Positions 14,980-23,998 of a stretch of 64,000 nt of DNA are shown here, one piece after another. This DNA comes from Maribacter vaceletii (GTDB taxonomy: Bacteria > Bacteroidota > Bacteroidia > Flavobacteriales > Flavobacteriaceae), in contig NZ_RBIQ01000009.1 in assembly GCF_003634105.1 (NCBI RefSeq), positions 186,001-250,000 of the forward strand. Direction: 5' to 3'. Both the position numbers and the translations under genes were made by a program. How positions within the stretch are numbered: position 1 is the stretch's first letter; each line of letters opens with the position of its first letter. The notes beneath the pieces were generated by a model. It worked only from the letters and a program-made list of their open reading frames with translations, made no database searches and was not told the DNA's origin.

Positions 14980-16634
14980 TACACATGAATTAGATGCATT
15001 TTATTAAGCACTTTTTTACGAGTTGCAGGGTTTAAAAACTTAGCTTGAAGTCTAGTTATTCTAAATTGATCTACTGTTAACTGCTTACCCCAACTTAACC
15101 CAGATTCTTTTATTTTTATCAAATCAGCATCAGTACAATACACCCAATAATTATGCTTGTTTTTTAATTCCTTAATTGTCGTTATGTTTACAGGTTTTTG
15201 ATTATAAAAATCTAAAGACCAAGAAAACTTAGAGGATATTTTATAAATATTATCCGTAGGAATATTATGCTTTTCTATTTTTTGAGCCATAGAAGAACCT
15301 CCTTGATATTCTAATAGGCTTGGATAAAAATGGGTGTTTAATACAAAATTTAATAGCAAAGCACTACCAACTGCAATACTAATTATTCTATAATAATACG
15401 CCTCTCTTTTTAAACAATAGTATAAAATAATACCAGCTATAATTAGTAATCCAATACACACATAAATTGGTTTATCTTTAAAAACAAAAAAGCAAAATAA
15501 ACTAGATGCTATAAAAACAATTCCTAATATAAAATACTGTACTCCTAAAATTATTTTTATGGCCTTAGCTTTTTTCAATTTATTTAAATTCACCAGATAT
15601 GCAGCTGTAAGAACTGCAAATAAAGGCATGGTTACGTTTAAATAATGTGGTAGTTTAAATTGCGCAAAACTTATAATTAAAAAGATTATAGTAATTCCTC
15701 CTAAGGTTAAAAACTCCTGATTTGGTTGTCTATTAAATTTATTCCGAACAAACTCTTTTACCTTATTCCAATACGCAACTAGTCCTATAACTGTCCAAGG
15801 CAAAAACACCCATAAGAATGTATGAAAAAAGAAAAAATAATCACTACTATTTTTTCCAATTCCATCGCCACTTAAACGTTCAAAACTTTGCTCCCAAAAA
15901 ATAAAAAAGATACCGCTTCTATGGTCTTTACCTCGAATTACTTTTTCTGGATGCAAATCAAACTGATGGTAATAAGCATATAACATTGGTGCTATACATA
16001 TCCCAAAAACAACTAAGGCTATAAGCACTCTCCAGTTTAAAAGTGCTTTAAAATTTTTAGAATACGCCATATGGCATACTAACGGTAAGCCTAAAACCAA
16101 AATAGCTATTTGCCCCTTAGTTGAAAAAGCAATAGCTGCTCCAACTGATCCCAGACAAATTGCCAAAATAGATTTTGTTTCAATATATTCTGTGAGTTTC
16201 CAAATAGCAAAAATGGTAAACCCAGTTAAAACAGCATCAGTCCTAACATCTATATTAGACAAGAAAATTGTTTGCGCCGTCATAAAAATTAATGCTGCCA
16301 ATTTCCCTGTAGACTTATTATATAATAGTTTTCCTAAACCATAACAACTGTAAGCTCCTAGTAAAGAAGAAAGTATTCCTGGAATTCTATAGGCCCAATC
16401 GTGCAAACCAAATATTTTAAAGGATAAAGCAGCTAACCAATAGTGCATATGAGGTTTATCTAAATACTCATTGGGGCCTTTAAACAAGTTAAGAAAATCG
16501 TTCTCTTGCACCATTCGCATTGCCATAACAGCAAATTGAGCAGAATCGTTCTCAAAGAGAGTAACAAACATTCCAGTAACATATACTAGAATAATTAGAA
16601 GCATAAAAAACCAATATCTTTTGTTAGATATCAT
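14976..16634 (-). CDS. ArnT-like glycosyltransferase, GT39 family
   Basis: A 552-residue integral membrane GT-C enzyme that takes a sugar from a polyprenyl-phosphate donor and puts it on a periplasmic acceptor, such as lipid A or a protein. About 11-13 hydrophobic segments are seen. The acidic residues of the first periplasmic loop (LFENDSAQF, Asp30) and YLDKPHMHYWLAAL match the ArnT/PMT pattern of residues that bind lipid-phosphate. The start at 16634 is chosen because its ATGA overlaps the stop of the PAP2 gene; the longer frame to 16682 is unneeded. Donor synthesis could be by the GT2 at 13167-14126. Confidence 0.88.
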   Translation of the reverse strand: MISNKRYWFFMLLIILVYVTGMFVTLFENDSAQFAVMAMRMVQENDFLNLFKGPNEYLDKPHMHYWLAALSFKIFGLHDWAYRIPGILSSLLGAYSCYGLGKLLYNKSTGKLAALIFMTAQTIFLSNIDVRTDAVLTGFTIFAIWKLTEYIETKSILAICLGSVGAAIAFSTKGQIAILVLGLPLVCHMAYSKNFKALLNWRVLIALVVFGICIAPMLYAYYHQFDLHPEKVIRGKDHRSGIFFIFWEQSFERLSGDGIGKNSSDYFFFFHTFLWVFLPWTVIGLVAYWNKVKEFVRNKFNRQPNQEFLTLGGITIIFLIISFAQFKLPHYLNVTMPLFAVLTAAYLVNLNKLKKAKAIKIILGVQYFILGIVFIASSLFCFFVFKDKPIYVCIGLLIIAGIILYYCLKREAYYYRIISIAVGSALLLNFVLNTHFYPSLLEYQGGSSMAQKIEKHNIPTDNIYKISSKFSWSLDFYNQKPVNITTIKELKNKHNYWVYCTDADLIKIKESGLSWGKQLTVDQFRITRLQAKFLNPATRKKVLNKMHLIHVY

Positions 16635-17200
16635 ATAGGAAATTTCTGAAGTGCAAATATATATAACTTTGTAAATAACCAACCTAAAAATAAACCTATA
16701 CCAGTACCTGTTAGTATATCTAATGGAAAATGTACTCCAATATAAACTCTACTATAAGCTACCATAGCAGCCCAAATTAGAAGAAAAACAGCTATATACT
16801 TAATCTTAGACCTCAATAAATTAGTAAAAAAAATAGCTACGGCAAATGAATTAGCAGCATGGGCAGAAAAGTAACCATATTTACCGCCACAATAACTCTT
16901 TACAAGTCTCATAAGTGAATTAACTTCTGTATCATGACAAGGTCTTAAGCGCTGCACACCATATTTAAAAAAATTGGCTAGCTGATCCGTTACACCAATC
17001 ATAATACCTACTGTAACTAATAAAAGAAGTGTTTTTTTAAGTCCTAATTGTTTATAAGACACAAAAAGTAATATTACATATAGAGGAATAGAATTAACTT
17101 TATTAGTAATAAATAGCCAAAAAGAATCCCAAATAGGAGTTCCTAAATTATTTAGTTGCAAAAAAAGTGTTTTATCTAATTGTACTAGTTCCTCTAGCAT
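16631..17200 (-). CDS. PAP2-family membrane phosphatase
   Basis: A 189-residue phosphatase with five or six transmembrane helices. All three active-site signatures are visible: KYGVQRLRP (motif 1, KxxxxxxRP), YFSAHAANS (motif 2, nucleophile-activating His) and SRVYIGVHFPLD (motif 3, SRxxxxxHxxxD). It probably dephosphorylates a lipid phosphate or pyrophosphate such as undecaprenyl pyrophosphate or lipid A on the periplasmic side. Its stop codon overlaps the start of the GT39 gene by four bases, so translation of the two is likely coupled. Confidence 0.9.
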   Translation of the reverse strand: MLEELVQLDKTLFLQLNNLGTPIWDSFWLFITNKVNSIPLYVILLFVSYKQLGLKKTLLLLVTVGIMIGVTDQLANFFKYGVQRLRPCHDTEVNSLMRLVKSYCGGKYGYFSAHAANSFAVAIFFTNLLRSKIKYIAVFLLIWAAMVAYSRVYIGVHFPLDILTGTGIGLFLGWLFTKLYIFALQKFPI

Positions 17201-17205
17201 AGTTA

Positions 17206-17433
17206 TTATTCTTCGTATCTAGAAACTTCTCTATCATAAAACTTGGAAGCTTCCTCAATTAAAGACTCAGCTTCTGCTTCCAGTTCTTTTTGGTCTTCTT
17301 GTGTAAACTCTTCTAACCATTCTACCTCATCATCCTCTAAATTAATAATGAATCTAGGGTACTCTGTATGCACAACAAAAATTGCTGTAGGATAATCTGT
17401 ATTATCTCCTAATAAAAATTTTGGAAACTCCAT
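17206..17433 (-). CDS. Small acidic conserved hypothetical protein
   Basis: A 75-residue very acidic protein with no membrane segment. The N-terminal half (MEFPKFLLGDNTDYPTAIFV, then YPRFIINLEDDEVEWLEE) looks like a small alpha/beta fold; the C-terminal half is a charged helix rich in Glu. I recall similar short proteins in other flavobacteria but know no function. It sits five bases before the PAP2 gene on the same strand, so it may belong to that operon. Confidence 0.7.
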   Translation of the reverse strand: MEFPKFLLGDNTDYPTAIFVVHTEYPRFIINLEDDEVEWLEEFTQEDQKELEAEAESLIEEASKFYDREVSRYEE

Positions 17434-17464
17434 TGGTAACTATTTTATAAAAATTGATTCTTTT

Positions 17465-18841
17465 CTAAGCCTCTGAAGTGCTTATTAATTTTTTGGTTAA
17501 ATAATTAAATCTAATATACAACATAATACCAGAAGCAGTTAAACCTGTAAGTAACCCTATCCATATTCCAGTACTTTTAAAGCTTGTGTATAACCCTAGA
17601 TAAAATGATACAGGAAAACCAATAATCCAATAAGCAACAAAGGTAATTAAGGTTGGAATTTTTACATCTTGCAACCCTCTTAAGGCACCTAAAACTACAA
17701 CTTGTACGCCGTCTGATATTTGAAAAAAAGCTGCTACTAATAATAGTTTTGCCGCCAGAGCAACAACTTCTGTATTATCCGCTAAATTAAAAGCATCATC
17801 TAAATCTAAATATAAAGTTGGAAACCAATTTCTGCATACCAAAAACAAAATAGCAAATACAATTTCCAATAATAATGTAAGAAAGAATATAGATTGCCCA
17901 ATTCTTCTTAATTCTTTAAAATTTTGCAATCCTTTTTGATTTCCTACACGTATCATTGCTGCAACCCCTAACCCCATTCCAAACATAAAAGTCATACTAC
18001 TTAAATTTAATGCTATTTGGTTAGCTGCTTGTGCATTTTTACCCAAAACGCCACTTAACCATATTGCAGCTGTAAATATGGCAACTTCAAAAAACATTTG
18101 TAACGCAGAAGGAAAGCCAAGAGATATCATTTTTTTAATAACTTTCTTTTCTATAACCCTAAAATTAAAGTTCGTAACGTATCCTCTAAACTTTTCTTTA
18201 CTTTTTAGTAAAAACCATATATAAACAATCATAATAACTCTAGAAACTAAAGTTCCTATTGCCGCTCCTACTATTCCCATTTTAGGAAAACCAAAAGTTC
18301 CAAAAATAAGAAGGTAATTAAGAATAATATTAATAACATTCCCAATTATAGTTGCGTACATTGGGTATTTTGTTTGCGACAAACCGTCGGAAAACTGTTT
18401 AAATGCCTGAAAAATAACTAACGGAATTAAAGAAAAAGCAACCAAGTTTAAATATGGCATAGCAAGTGCTACTACCTCATCTGATTGTTTCATGGAGTAC
18501 ATTAGAGGTTTCGCCAAAAAAACTACTCCAAATAGAGTAATTCCTAAAATTGTGCATAAGAACAAACCGTGTTTAAGCGCACTTTTAGCATTTTTCTTCT
18601 CTCCTGCCCCATCTGCTTCGGCAACAAGTGGTGTAATTGCTGTAGAAAAACCAATTCCAAGAGACATTGCAATAAAAACAAAACTATTTCCTAAAGACAC
18701 TGCTGCAAGTTCTGCAGTACCTAATTGCCCTACCATTATATTATCTGCTAATTGTACAAATGTATGCCCCAACATACCCATAATTACAGGTACAGAAAGC
18801 TTAATATTGTAACGGAATTCTTTGGTGTACTCTTTAAACAA
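17465..18841 (-). CDS. MATE family efflux transporter
   Basis: A 458-residue inner-membrane exporter of the multidrug and toxic compound extrusion family with about 12 transmembrane helices in two related halves. N-terminal family features are VPVIMGMLGHTFVQLADNIM and VGQLGTAELAAVSLGNS; in the second half QIALNLSSMTFMFGMGLGVA and GALRGLQDVKIPT are typical. It most resembles NorM-type members that use sodium or protons. The drug or metabolite cannot be predicted. It is 31 bases upstream of the small acidic gene on the same strand. Confidence 0.93.
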   Translation of the reverse strand: MFKEYTKEFRYNIKLSVPVIMGMLGHTFVQLADNIMVGQLGTAELAAVSLGNSFVFIAMSLGIGFSTAITPLVAEADGAGEKKNAKSALKHGLFLCTILGITLFGVVFLAKPLMYSMKQSDEVVALAMPYLNLVAFSLIPLVIFQAFKQFSDGLSQTKYPMYATIIGNVINIILNYLLIFGTFGFPKMGIVGAAIGTLVSRVIMIVYIWFLLKSKEKFRGYVTNFNFRVIEKKVIKKMISLGFPSALQMFFEVAIFTAAIWLSGVLGKNAQAANQIALNLSSMTFMFGMGLGVAAMIRVGNQKGLQNFKELRRIGQSIFFLTLLLEIVFAILFLVCRNWFPTLYLDLDDAFNLADNTEVVALAAKLLLVAAFFQISDGVQVVVLGALRGLQDVKIPTLITFVAYWIIGFPVSFYLGLYTSFKSTGIWIGLLTGLTASGIMLYIRFNYLTKKLISTSEA

Positions 18842-18907
18842 AACTTTACTAATTTAAAGCTGTAAAGATAAGATTTACTATAGGGTTAAATGCCTTTAAA
18901 TTAAAAA

Positions 18908-19687
18908 TTATAGCCCTTTTGCCTCTTCCCAAAAAATATCCATTTCGGCAAGAGTCATATCTTCTAAAGACTTCCCTAATACTTTGGCCTTTTTCTCTAA
19001 ATACTGAAAGCGTCCTATAAACTTTTTATTGGTTCTCTCTAATGCATTTTCTGGGTTAACTTTTAAAAAACGTGCATAGTTAATCATAGAAAACAAAACA
19101 TCTCCAAACTCAGCTTCTATTTTATCTGTATCGCCTGCCTCTATTTCTTCCTGCAACTCTGCTAATTCTTCTTTAACCTTTTCAAATACCTGTTGTGGCT
19201 CTTCCCAATCAAAACCAACTCCCGCAACTTTATCTTGTATTCTACTTGCTTTTACTAATGCAGGTAATCCTTTAGGAACACCTTCTAGAACACTTTTTTT
19301 ACCTTCTTTAAGTTTTAACTTCTCCCAGTTTTGTTTCACTTCTTCTTCATTCTCCACTTTTACGTCTCCATAAATATGTGGGTGCCTATGGATTAGTTTT
19401 TCACAAATCTCATTTGCTACATCACCAATGTCAAAAGTATTCGTTTCAGAACCAATCTTTGCATAAAAAACTATATGTAAAAGTAAATCTCCAAGCTCTT
19501 TTTTTACATCAACTAAATTATTCTCTAGAATAGCATCTCCCAATTCATAAGTTTCTTCTATAGTAAGATGCCTTAGAGTCTCCATAGTTTGTTTTTTATC
19601 CCATGGGCATTGCTCTCTAAGCTCGTCCATTATAGTTAACAACCTATCAAATGCTTTTAATTGTGTTTCTCTAGAGTTCATTTTCAT
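18908..19687 (-). CDS. mazG: Nucleoside triphosphate pyrophosphohydrolase MazG
   Basis: A 259-residue protein (ATG at 19687; a second ATG six bases later is equally possible) that hydrolyses (d)NTPs to monophosphates and pyrophosphate. Two MazG helical domains are present, about 25-100 (CPWDKKQTMETLRHLTIEET, then KKELGDLLLHIVFYAKI) and 165-240 (KVKEELAELQEEI, EAEFGDVLFSMINYAR). The EExxE and ExxD metal-binding sets are intact in both. HRHPHIYGD and EGVPKGLPALVKASRIQDK are diagnostic of full-length MazG. It is divergent from the TRAP transporter operon. Confidence 0.95.
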   Translation of the reverse strand: MKMNSRETQLKAFDRLLTIMDELREQCPWDKKQTMETLRHLTIEETYELGDAILENNLVDVKKELGDLLLHIVFYAKIGSETNTFDIGDVANEICEKLIHRHPHIYGDVKVENEEEVKQNWEKLKLKEGKKSVLEGVPKGLPALVKASRIQDKVAGVGFDWEEPQQVFEKVKEELAELQEEIEAGDTDKIEAEFGDVLFSMINYARFLKVNPENALERTNKKFIGRFQYLEKKAKVLGKSLEDMTLAEMDIFWEEAKGL

Positions 19688-19711
19688 TTTGCTAAGATAC
19701 AAAGTCCTATT

Positions 19712-19729
19712 TTCTTGCTATGTCAAGAA
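19712..19729. promoter_or_regulatory. Inverted repeat between mazG and the TRAP operon
   Basis: TTCTTG-N6-CAAGAA at 19712-19729, a perfect 6-bp inverted repeat in the 120-base divergent region. It could be an operator, for instance for control of the TRAP genes, but such short palindromes arise by chance in AT-rich DNA. Confidence 0.3.
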
Positions 19730-19807
19730 AAATCTATTATTTTTAGCAATTAAGTGTATTCTTTACATTTTTAACCAAATTATTAGCATTCACTTTAAAA
19801 AAACGTT

Positions 19808-20800
19808 TTGAAAAAAATTATCCTTTACTTTTTTAACATTTTTAAATATACTCTCTTATGTTTATTACTAACTCAATGTAGTTCTAAAAAGGAACCTGAA
19901 TTCTTATTACGGTCTAGCCATCTCGTAAATGATCAACATACATGGTTTAAAGCGTTTGAATATTTTTCAGAAATTTTAGAAGAACGCTCTAAAGGAAGGA
20001 TAATTTTAGAAAACTACTCCTCTGAGCAAATAGCTAAAGAAATTGAAGCTATTCGAATGATTCAGACTGAAGTTATAGACATGACAGTTACTGGTTCTAT
20101 CTTAAATAACTGGATAGATGTAATGGCCTTTTGTGAACTACCCTTTCTTCTTAGAGATTCTGTAGACATGAAAAACCTTATTAATGGCCCCATTGGCAAA
20201 CGTATGGAAGCTGAAATGCTAAACACAACTGGATTAAGAACACTAGGTTATTTTCAACGTGGACCAAGACATTTAACAGCAAATAGACCTATAAAACATC
20301 CTGATGACTTAAAAGGGTTAATAGTTCGTGTACCAAATGTGCCTTCTTTTGTAACAGCTTGGAGTGCTCTAGGTGCAAAACCAACGCCAATGGCTTTTTC
20401 AGAAGTTTTTACATCCTTACAACAGGGCACTATAGAAGCGCAAGAAAACCCATATGCACTAATAAAAGCAGCAGGTTTTTCTGAAGTCCAAGAATACCTT
20501 AATGTAACTTCTCATGTTGTAAGCTGGACGTATCCTGTTATTGGAGAGAAACAATTTCAAAAATTTCCTGATGATTTAAAAAAGATATTTTTAGAATGTG
20601 CTGCAGACATGCAAATTTACGAGCACGAGTTATTTATTGAAAATGAGAAAAAAGTACAACAAGAACTTAAAGACAAAGGGATGACTTTTGTTACTGTTGA
20701 TAAAGACGCTTTTAATGAAAAATGTAAAGATGCCATATACAATAGTTTATCTCCAGAAATGCAAAAGGTATACCATCAAATATTAGCCGATAGAAACTAA
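19808..20800 (+). CDS. dctP: TRAP transporter solute-binding lipoprotein (DctP type)
   Basis: A 330-residue periplasmic binding protein, starting at TTG 19808. Lipobox LTQC gives Cys24 as the lipid anchor. DctP-type features are RSSHLVNDQHTWFKAFEYF, GRIILENYSS, the binding-site loop GLIVRVPNVPSFVTAWSALG (with the conserved Arg that pairs with a substrate carboxylate) and PTPMAFSEVFTSLQQGTIEA-like helix. It is first in an operon with both permeases and an SMP-30-type protein, so the ligand is likely an organic or sugar acid. Confidence 0.93.
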   Translation: MKKIILYFFNIFKYTLLCLLLTQCSSKKEPEFLLRSSHLVNDQHTWFKAFEYFSEILEERSKGRIILENYSSEQIAKEIEAIRMIQTEVIDMTVTGSILNNWIDVMAFCELPFLLRDSVDMKNLINGPIGKRMEAEMLNTTGLRTLGYFQRGPRHLTANRPIKHPDDLKGLIVRVPNVPSFVTAWSALGAKPTPMAFSEVFTSLQQGTIEAQENPYALIKAAGFSEVQEYLNVTSHVVSWTYPVIGEKQFQKFPDDLKKIFLECAADMQIYEHELFIENEKKVQQELKDKGMTFVTVDKDAFNEKCKDAIYNSLSPEMQKVYHQILADRN

Positions 20801-20804
20801 CCTT

Positions 20805-21263
20805 ATGAAAAAGAACATTACTAGACTCCTTAAATATGGCACACTTATAGGAACTATAGGTTTTGTTATAACTACAATCTTTCAAATTTATGGGCGCTTT
20901 TTTATAGAAAAACCACCTTCTTGGACAGAAGAAGCTTCTAGGTTTTTCTTTATTTACGCAACTAGTTTTGCAGCAGGGCTCGCAATGAAAGATAAAAGTT
21001 ATGTTTTTTTTGATGGGCTCTTTAATAAATTAAATTCTGCTATTAAGCATAAAATAGAGATAGTAAGTAACATTATAACGTTAATTCTTTTTATTATAAT
21101 AGCCTTTTATAGTGTTCATTTTTTATTACTAGGAATACCAGAAAACTCCCCAAGCATAGGCCTTCCAATGGCTGTAGCTTTTAGCAGCATATTAGTTATG
21201 GGGATTAGTATTAGTTATTACGCTTTTTTAGATTTATTAAAACTTCTTAATAGAAAAAAATGA
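20805..21263 (+). CDS. dctQ: TRAP transporter small permease (DctQ type)
   Basis: A 152-residue membrane protein with four transmembrane helices (about 12-32, 45-65, 84-105 and 122-143). The family signature WTEEASRFFFIYATSFAAGL-like segment lies at helix two, followed by DKSYVFFDGL. It pairs with the large permease to form a sodium-driven secondary transporter. The gene starts four bases after the binding protein and its stop overlaps the start of the large permease (ATGA). Confidence 0.93.
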   Translation: MKKNITRLLKYGTLIGTIGFVITTIFQIYGRFFIEKPPSWTEEASRFFFIYATSFAAGLAMKDKSYVFFDGLFNKLNSAIKHKIEIVSNIITLILFIIIAFYSVHFLLLGIPENSPSIGLPMAVAFSSILVMGISISYYAFLDLLKLLNRKK

Positions 21264-22534
21264 TTTGGATTGTTATTTTAATATTTGCTATTTGCCTTGT
21301 GCTAAGGTTTCCTATCGCTTTTTCTTTAGGTATTTCTTGTTTAGTGTATTTATTAATAAAAAAAATACCTCTAATATTAATTCCCATGAAATTATATTCC
21401 GGGATAGATGTTTTTGTATTACTAAGCATCCCTGGTTTTATACTAGCCGGAAATTTAATGAATCAAGGAGGGTTAACTGCTAAAATCATTGGGTTTTGCA
21501 ATCATCTACTAGGTCATATCCGTGGTGGCTTAGCGTTAGCAAACATTGGTGCTTCTATGTTATTTGCAGGAATATCTGGAACAGCAGTTTCTGATACTGC
21601 AAGTATTGGAGCTGTAATGATACCTGCTATGAAAAAAGAAGGTTACGACGCCGATTTCTCTTGTGCTGTAACCGCTGCATCTTCTACTGTAGGTCCTATT
21701 ATACCTCCAAGTGTACCTATGATTATTGCTGCAACACTAAGTGGTCTATCTGTTGGTAAATTATTTTTGGCTGGAGCAATACCAGGTCTTTTACTAGGAG
21801 TAGGTCTAATGATACTAACCTACTATTTAGCTCGTAAAAGAAAATATCCCAAACACCCAAAAAGTAATTTAAAACAAATTGCAAAAGGATTTGTTGATAC
21901 TTTTTGGTCACTTCTGATGACCTTTATAATATTATTTGGAATTATTGGTGGTGTCTTTACCCCAACAGAAGCTTCAATAGTGGCCGTAATTTATGCGCTA
22001 TGTATAGGTGCTTTTGTTTATAAAAAAATTACACTTAAAAATTTAGCTGTAATTACTTTAGATTCTATGAAAACCTCAGCGTCTTTAATGGTGCTTATTG
22101 GTTTTGCCAACCTTTTTGGATGGATACTAATTACAGAGCAACTACCGCAAATTATATCTACAGAAATTTTAGGATTCTCTACAAACAAATATGTAGTGTT
22201 ATTACTAATAAATCTTTTGTTAATATTTATTGGCACTTTTATGGAAACTATTGCTGCGCTACTTATTCTATTTCCTATTCTACTAAAAGTTGCTGTAGCT
22301 GTAGATGTAGACCCAATACATTTTGCAATTATTGCGCTCTTAAATTTAATGATTGGGTTAACTACCCCTCCATTAGGCATATGCCTTTTTGTAGCATCTA
22401 GTATTGGTAAAGTTTCTATAAGCAAAGTAAGTAAAGCTAGTTTGCCATTTTTAGCGGTAAGTATATTAGTTTTAATCTTAGTTACTTTATTTCCTGAAAT
22501 ATCACTTTTACTTCCTAATTTAATCTTAGAGTAA
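21260..22534 (+). CDS. dctM: TRAP transporter large permease (DctM type)
   Basis: A 424-residue channel-forming subunit with about 12 hydrophobic segments. Diagnostic stretches are LLSIPGFILAGNLMNQGG, GMLFAGISGTAVSDTASIGA-like helix hairpin (ASMLFAGISGTAVSDTAS), AASSTVGPIIPPSVPMIIAA and FTPTEASIVAVIYAL, and near the end LMIGLTTPPLGICLFVASSI. All parts of the DctM fold are intact. The ATG overlaps the dctQ stop by four bases. The SMP-30 gene follows 11 bases later. Confidence 0.95.
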   Translation: MIWIVILIFAICLVLRFPIAFSLGISCLVYLLIKKIPLILIPMKLYSGIDVFVLLSIPGFILAGNLMNQGGLTAKIIGFCNHLLGHIRGGLALANIGASMLFAGISGTAVSDTASIGAVMIPAMKKEGYDADFSCAVTAASSTVGPIIPPSVPMIIAATLSGLSVGKLFLAGAIPGLLLGVGLMILTYYLARKRKYPKHPKSNLKQIAKGFVDTFWSLLMTFIILFGIIGGVFTPTEASIVAVIYALCIGAFVYKKITLKNLAVITLDSMKTSASLMVLIGFANLFGWILITEQLPQIISTEILGFSTNKYVVLLLINLLLIFIGTFMETIAALLILFPILLKVAVAVDVDPIHFAIIALLNLMIGLTTPPLGICLFVASSIGKVSISKVSKASLPFLAVSILVLILVTLFPEISLLLPNLILE

Positions 22535-22545
22535 TTAGTATTTAC

Positions 22546-23439
22546 ATGAATATAATTAAAAAGATAATACCCTGTATTTTAATAATTTTAGCAGCTAAAA
22601 CTTCTGCACAAAATATTGTTGCTAAAAATGCAAAATTAGAATTAGTATCTGATGTTTTCAAATTTACAGAAGGTCCTGCTGTAAATAAAAAAGGGGATAT
22701 TTACTTTACAGACCAGCCCAATAATCGTATTCATTTATGGTCTGCAAAAGATAATACAATTAGTACATTTCTAGATAATGCAGGACGTTCTAATGGGTTA
22801 TATATTAATAATGATGGTGACTTATTGGCTTGTGCCGATGAGAATTTTGAGCTATGGAAAATAGACTCCTTAAAAAACAAAACCGTACTGGTTTCTAATT
22901 TTGAAAATCTAAAACTTAATGGCCCTAATGATTTATGGGTTACTCCAAGTGGCGGTATATATTTTACAGACCCTTATTACCAAAGACCCTATTGGACAAG
23001 AACAAAAAAAGAAATAGAAAAAGAACAGGTTTATTTTATTAATCCTGAAAATAACACAGTACATATAGTTGCTAATGATTTAGTGCAACCAAATGGTATT
23101 ATTGGAACACCAGATGGAAAAACTCTTTATATTGCTGACATTGGAGATAAAAAAACCTATAGTTACTCTATAAACAAAGATGGCACTTTAACTAATAAAA
23201 CCCTTTTTACTAATATGGGCTCAGACGGTATGACTATTGACAATAAAGGGAATGTTTATTTAACAGGAAAAGGAGTTTCTATATTTAATAAAAAAGGAGA
23301 AAAAATTCATCATATAGATATTGAACAAAATTGGACAGCTAATGTAACCTTTGGAGGTATAGAAAAAGACATCCTTTTTATTACAGCCATGAATAGTATT
23401 TACACCATAAAAATGAACGTAAAAGGAGTAAGATTCTAA
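22546..23439 (+). CDS. SMP-30/gluconolactonase family protein, exported
   Basis: A 297-residue six-bladed beta-propeller with a signal peptide ending at about residue 21 (KTSAQN). Metal-site motifs are FKFTEGPAVNKKGDIYFTD (Glu ligand), GRSNGLYINNDGDLLACAD, NGPNDLWVTPSGGIYFTDPYY (Asn ligand) and QPNGIIGTPDGKTLYIAD (Asn/Asp). Members hydrolyse sugar lactones such as gluconolactone. Being last in the TRAP operon, it may convert a lactone in the periplasm into the aldonate that DctPQM imports. The exact sugar is unknown. Confidence 0.88.
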   Translation: MNIIKKIIPCILIILAAKTSAQNIVAKNAKLELVSDVFKFTEGPAVNKKGDIYFTDQPNNRIHLWSAKDNTISTFLDNAGRSNGLYINNDGDLLACADENFELWKIDSLKNKTVLVSNFENLKLNGPNDLWVTPSGGIYFTDPYYQRPYWTRTKKEIEKEQVYFINPENNTVHIVANDLVQPNGIIGTPDGKTLYIADIGDKKTYSYSINKDGTLTNKTLFTNMGSDGMTIDNKGNVYLTGKGVSIFNKKGEKIHHIDIEQNWTANVTFGGIEKDILFITAMNSIYTIKMNVKGVRF

Positions 23440-23496
23440 AAAAAGCCACTCTAATGAATGGCTTATGCTTTTAATCTAATTGGTTGCACTAAATTC

Positions 23497-23829
23497 TTAA
23501 CTTAATTCTTCTTGTACTAAATAATAAAAAGCAGGTCTACTTTTCATTCTAATACTAGACATTTTAGAAGCAACACTCTGTATTGCCGCCATAGCTTTAT
23601 CTTTATCTTCAACACCTAATTTCTTTTCAACAAAATTTCTACGTACTGTTTCTAGTTCAGAAGCATCTTGTCCAGAAACAAGTGTAGCATCTTTATTGTT
23701 TACCATAGATTTTAAGCTATTTACATATCCATCTAGCTTATCATGGTCAATACTTGTAACACCACAGTCATTTAATTGACTAACTGCTGTTGCTTTTAAT
23801 TTTGCTAATTTTTCTGCTAATTCACTCAT
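23497..23829 (-). CDS. DUF2853 family protein
   Basis: A 110-residue small helical protein. The pattern LNDCGVTSIDHDKLDGYVNS, then DASELETVRRNFVEKKLGV and RMKSRPAFYYLVQEE is that of DUF2853, whose members are about 100-110 residues with no established role. No signal peptide or metal site. It stands alone, convergent with the SMP-30 gene; an imperfect hairpin (AAGCCA...TGGCTT, near 23443-23466) between them may terminate transcription weakly. Confidence 0.8.
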   Translation of the reverse strand: MSELAEKLAKLKATAVSQLNDCGVTSIDHDKLDGYVNSLKSMVNNKDATLVSGQDASELETVRRNFVEKKLGVEDKDKAMAAIQSVASKMSSIRMKSRPAFYYLVQEELS

Positions 23830-23998
23830 AATAAAATTGGTTTTATGTTAATATTTATGATGCATTAAATTAGGGAAAAAACACATAAAAAGCGAAATCC
23901 TTTTTTCTAAAAAAATAATAATTCTTAAAAACCTATTTAGTTTGTATTTTTATAAAAGGAACAAAAAAAAATACATTCTTCTTAATCCTAAAAAATAG

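Noticed and set aside
18492-18812. 106-codon plus-strand frame inside the MATE gene
   Set aside because: Opposite strand of conserved transmembrane helices; composition is that of a shadow frame.
22018-22425. 135-codon minus-strand frame inside dctM
   Set aside because: Shadow of the TRAP large permease, whose conserved helices run through the region; the opposite-strand translation has no domain features.
23440-23470. Hairpin between the SMP-30 and DUF2853 genes as a strong terminator
   Set aside because: The stem is only six or seven pairs with a long loop and no continuous T-run; kept as a weak possibility only.
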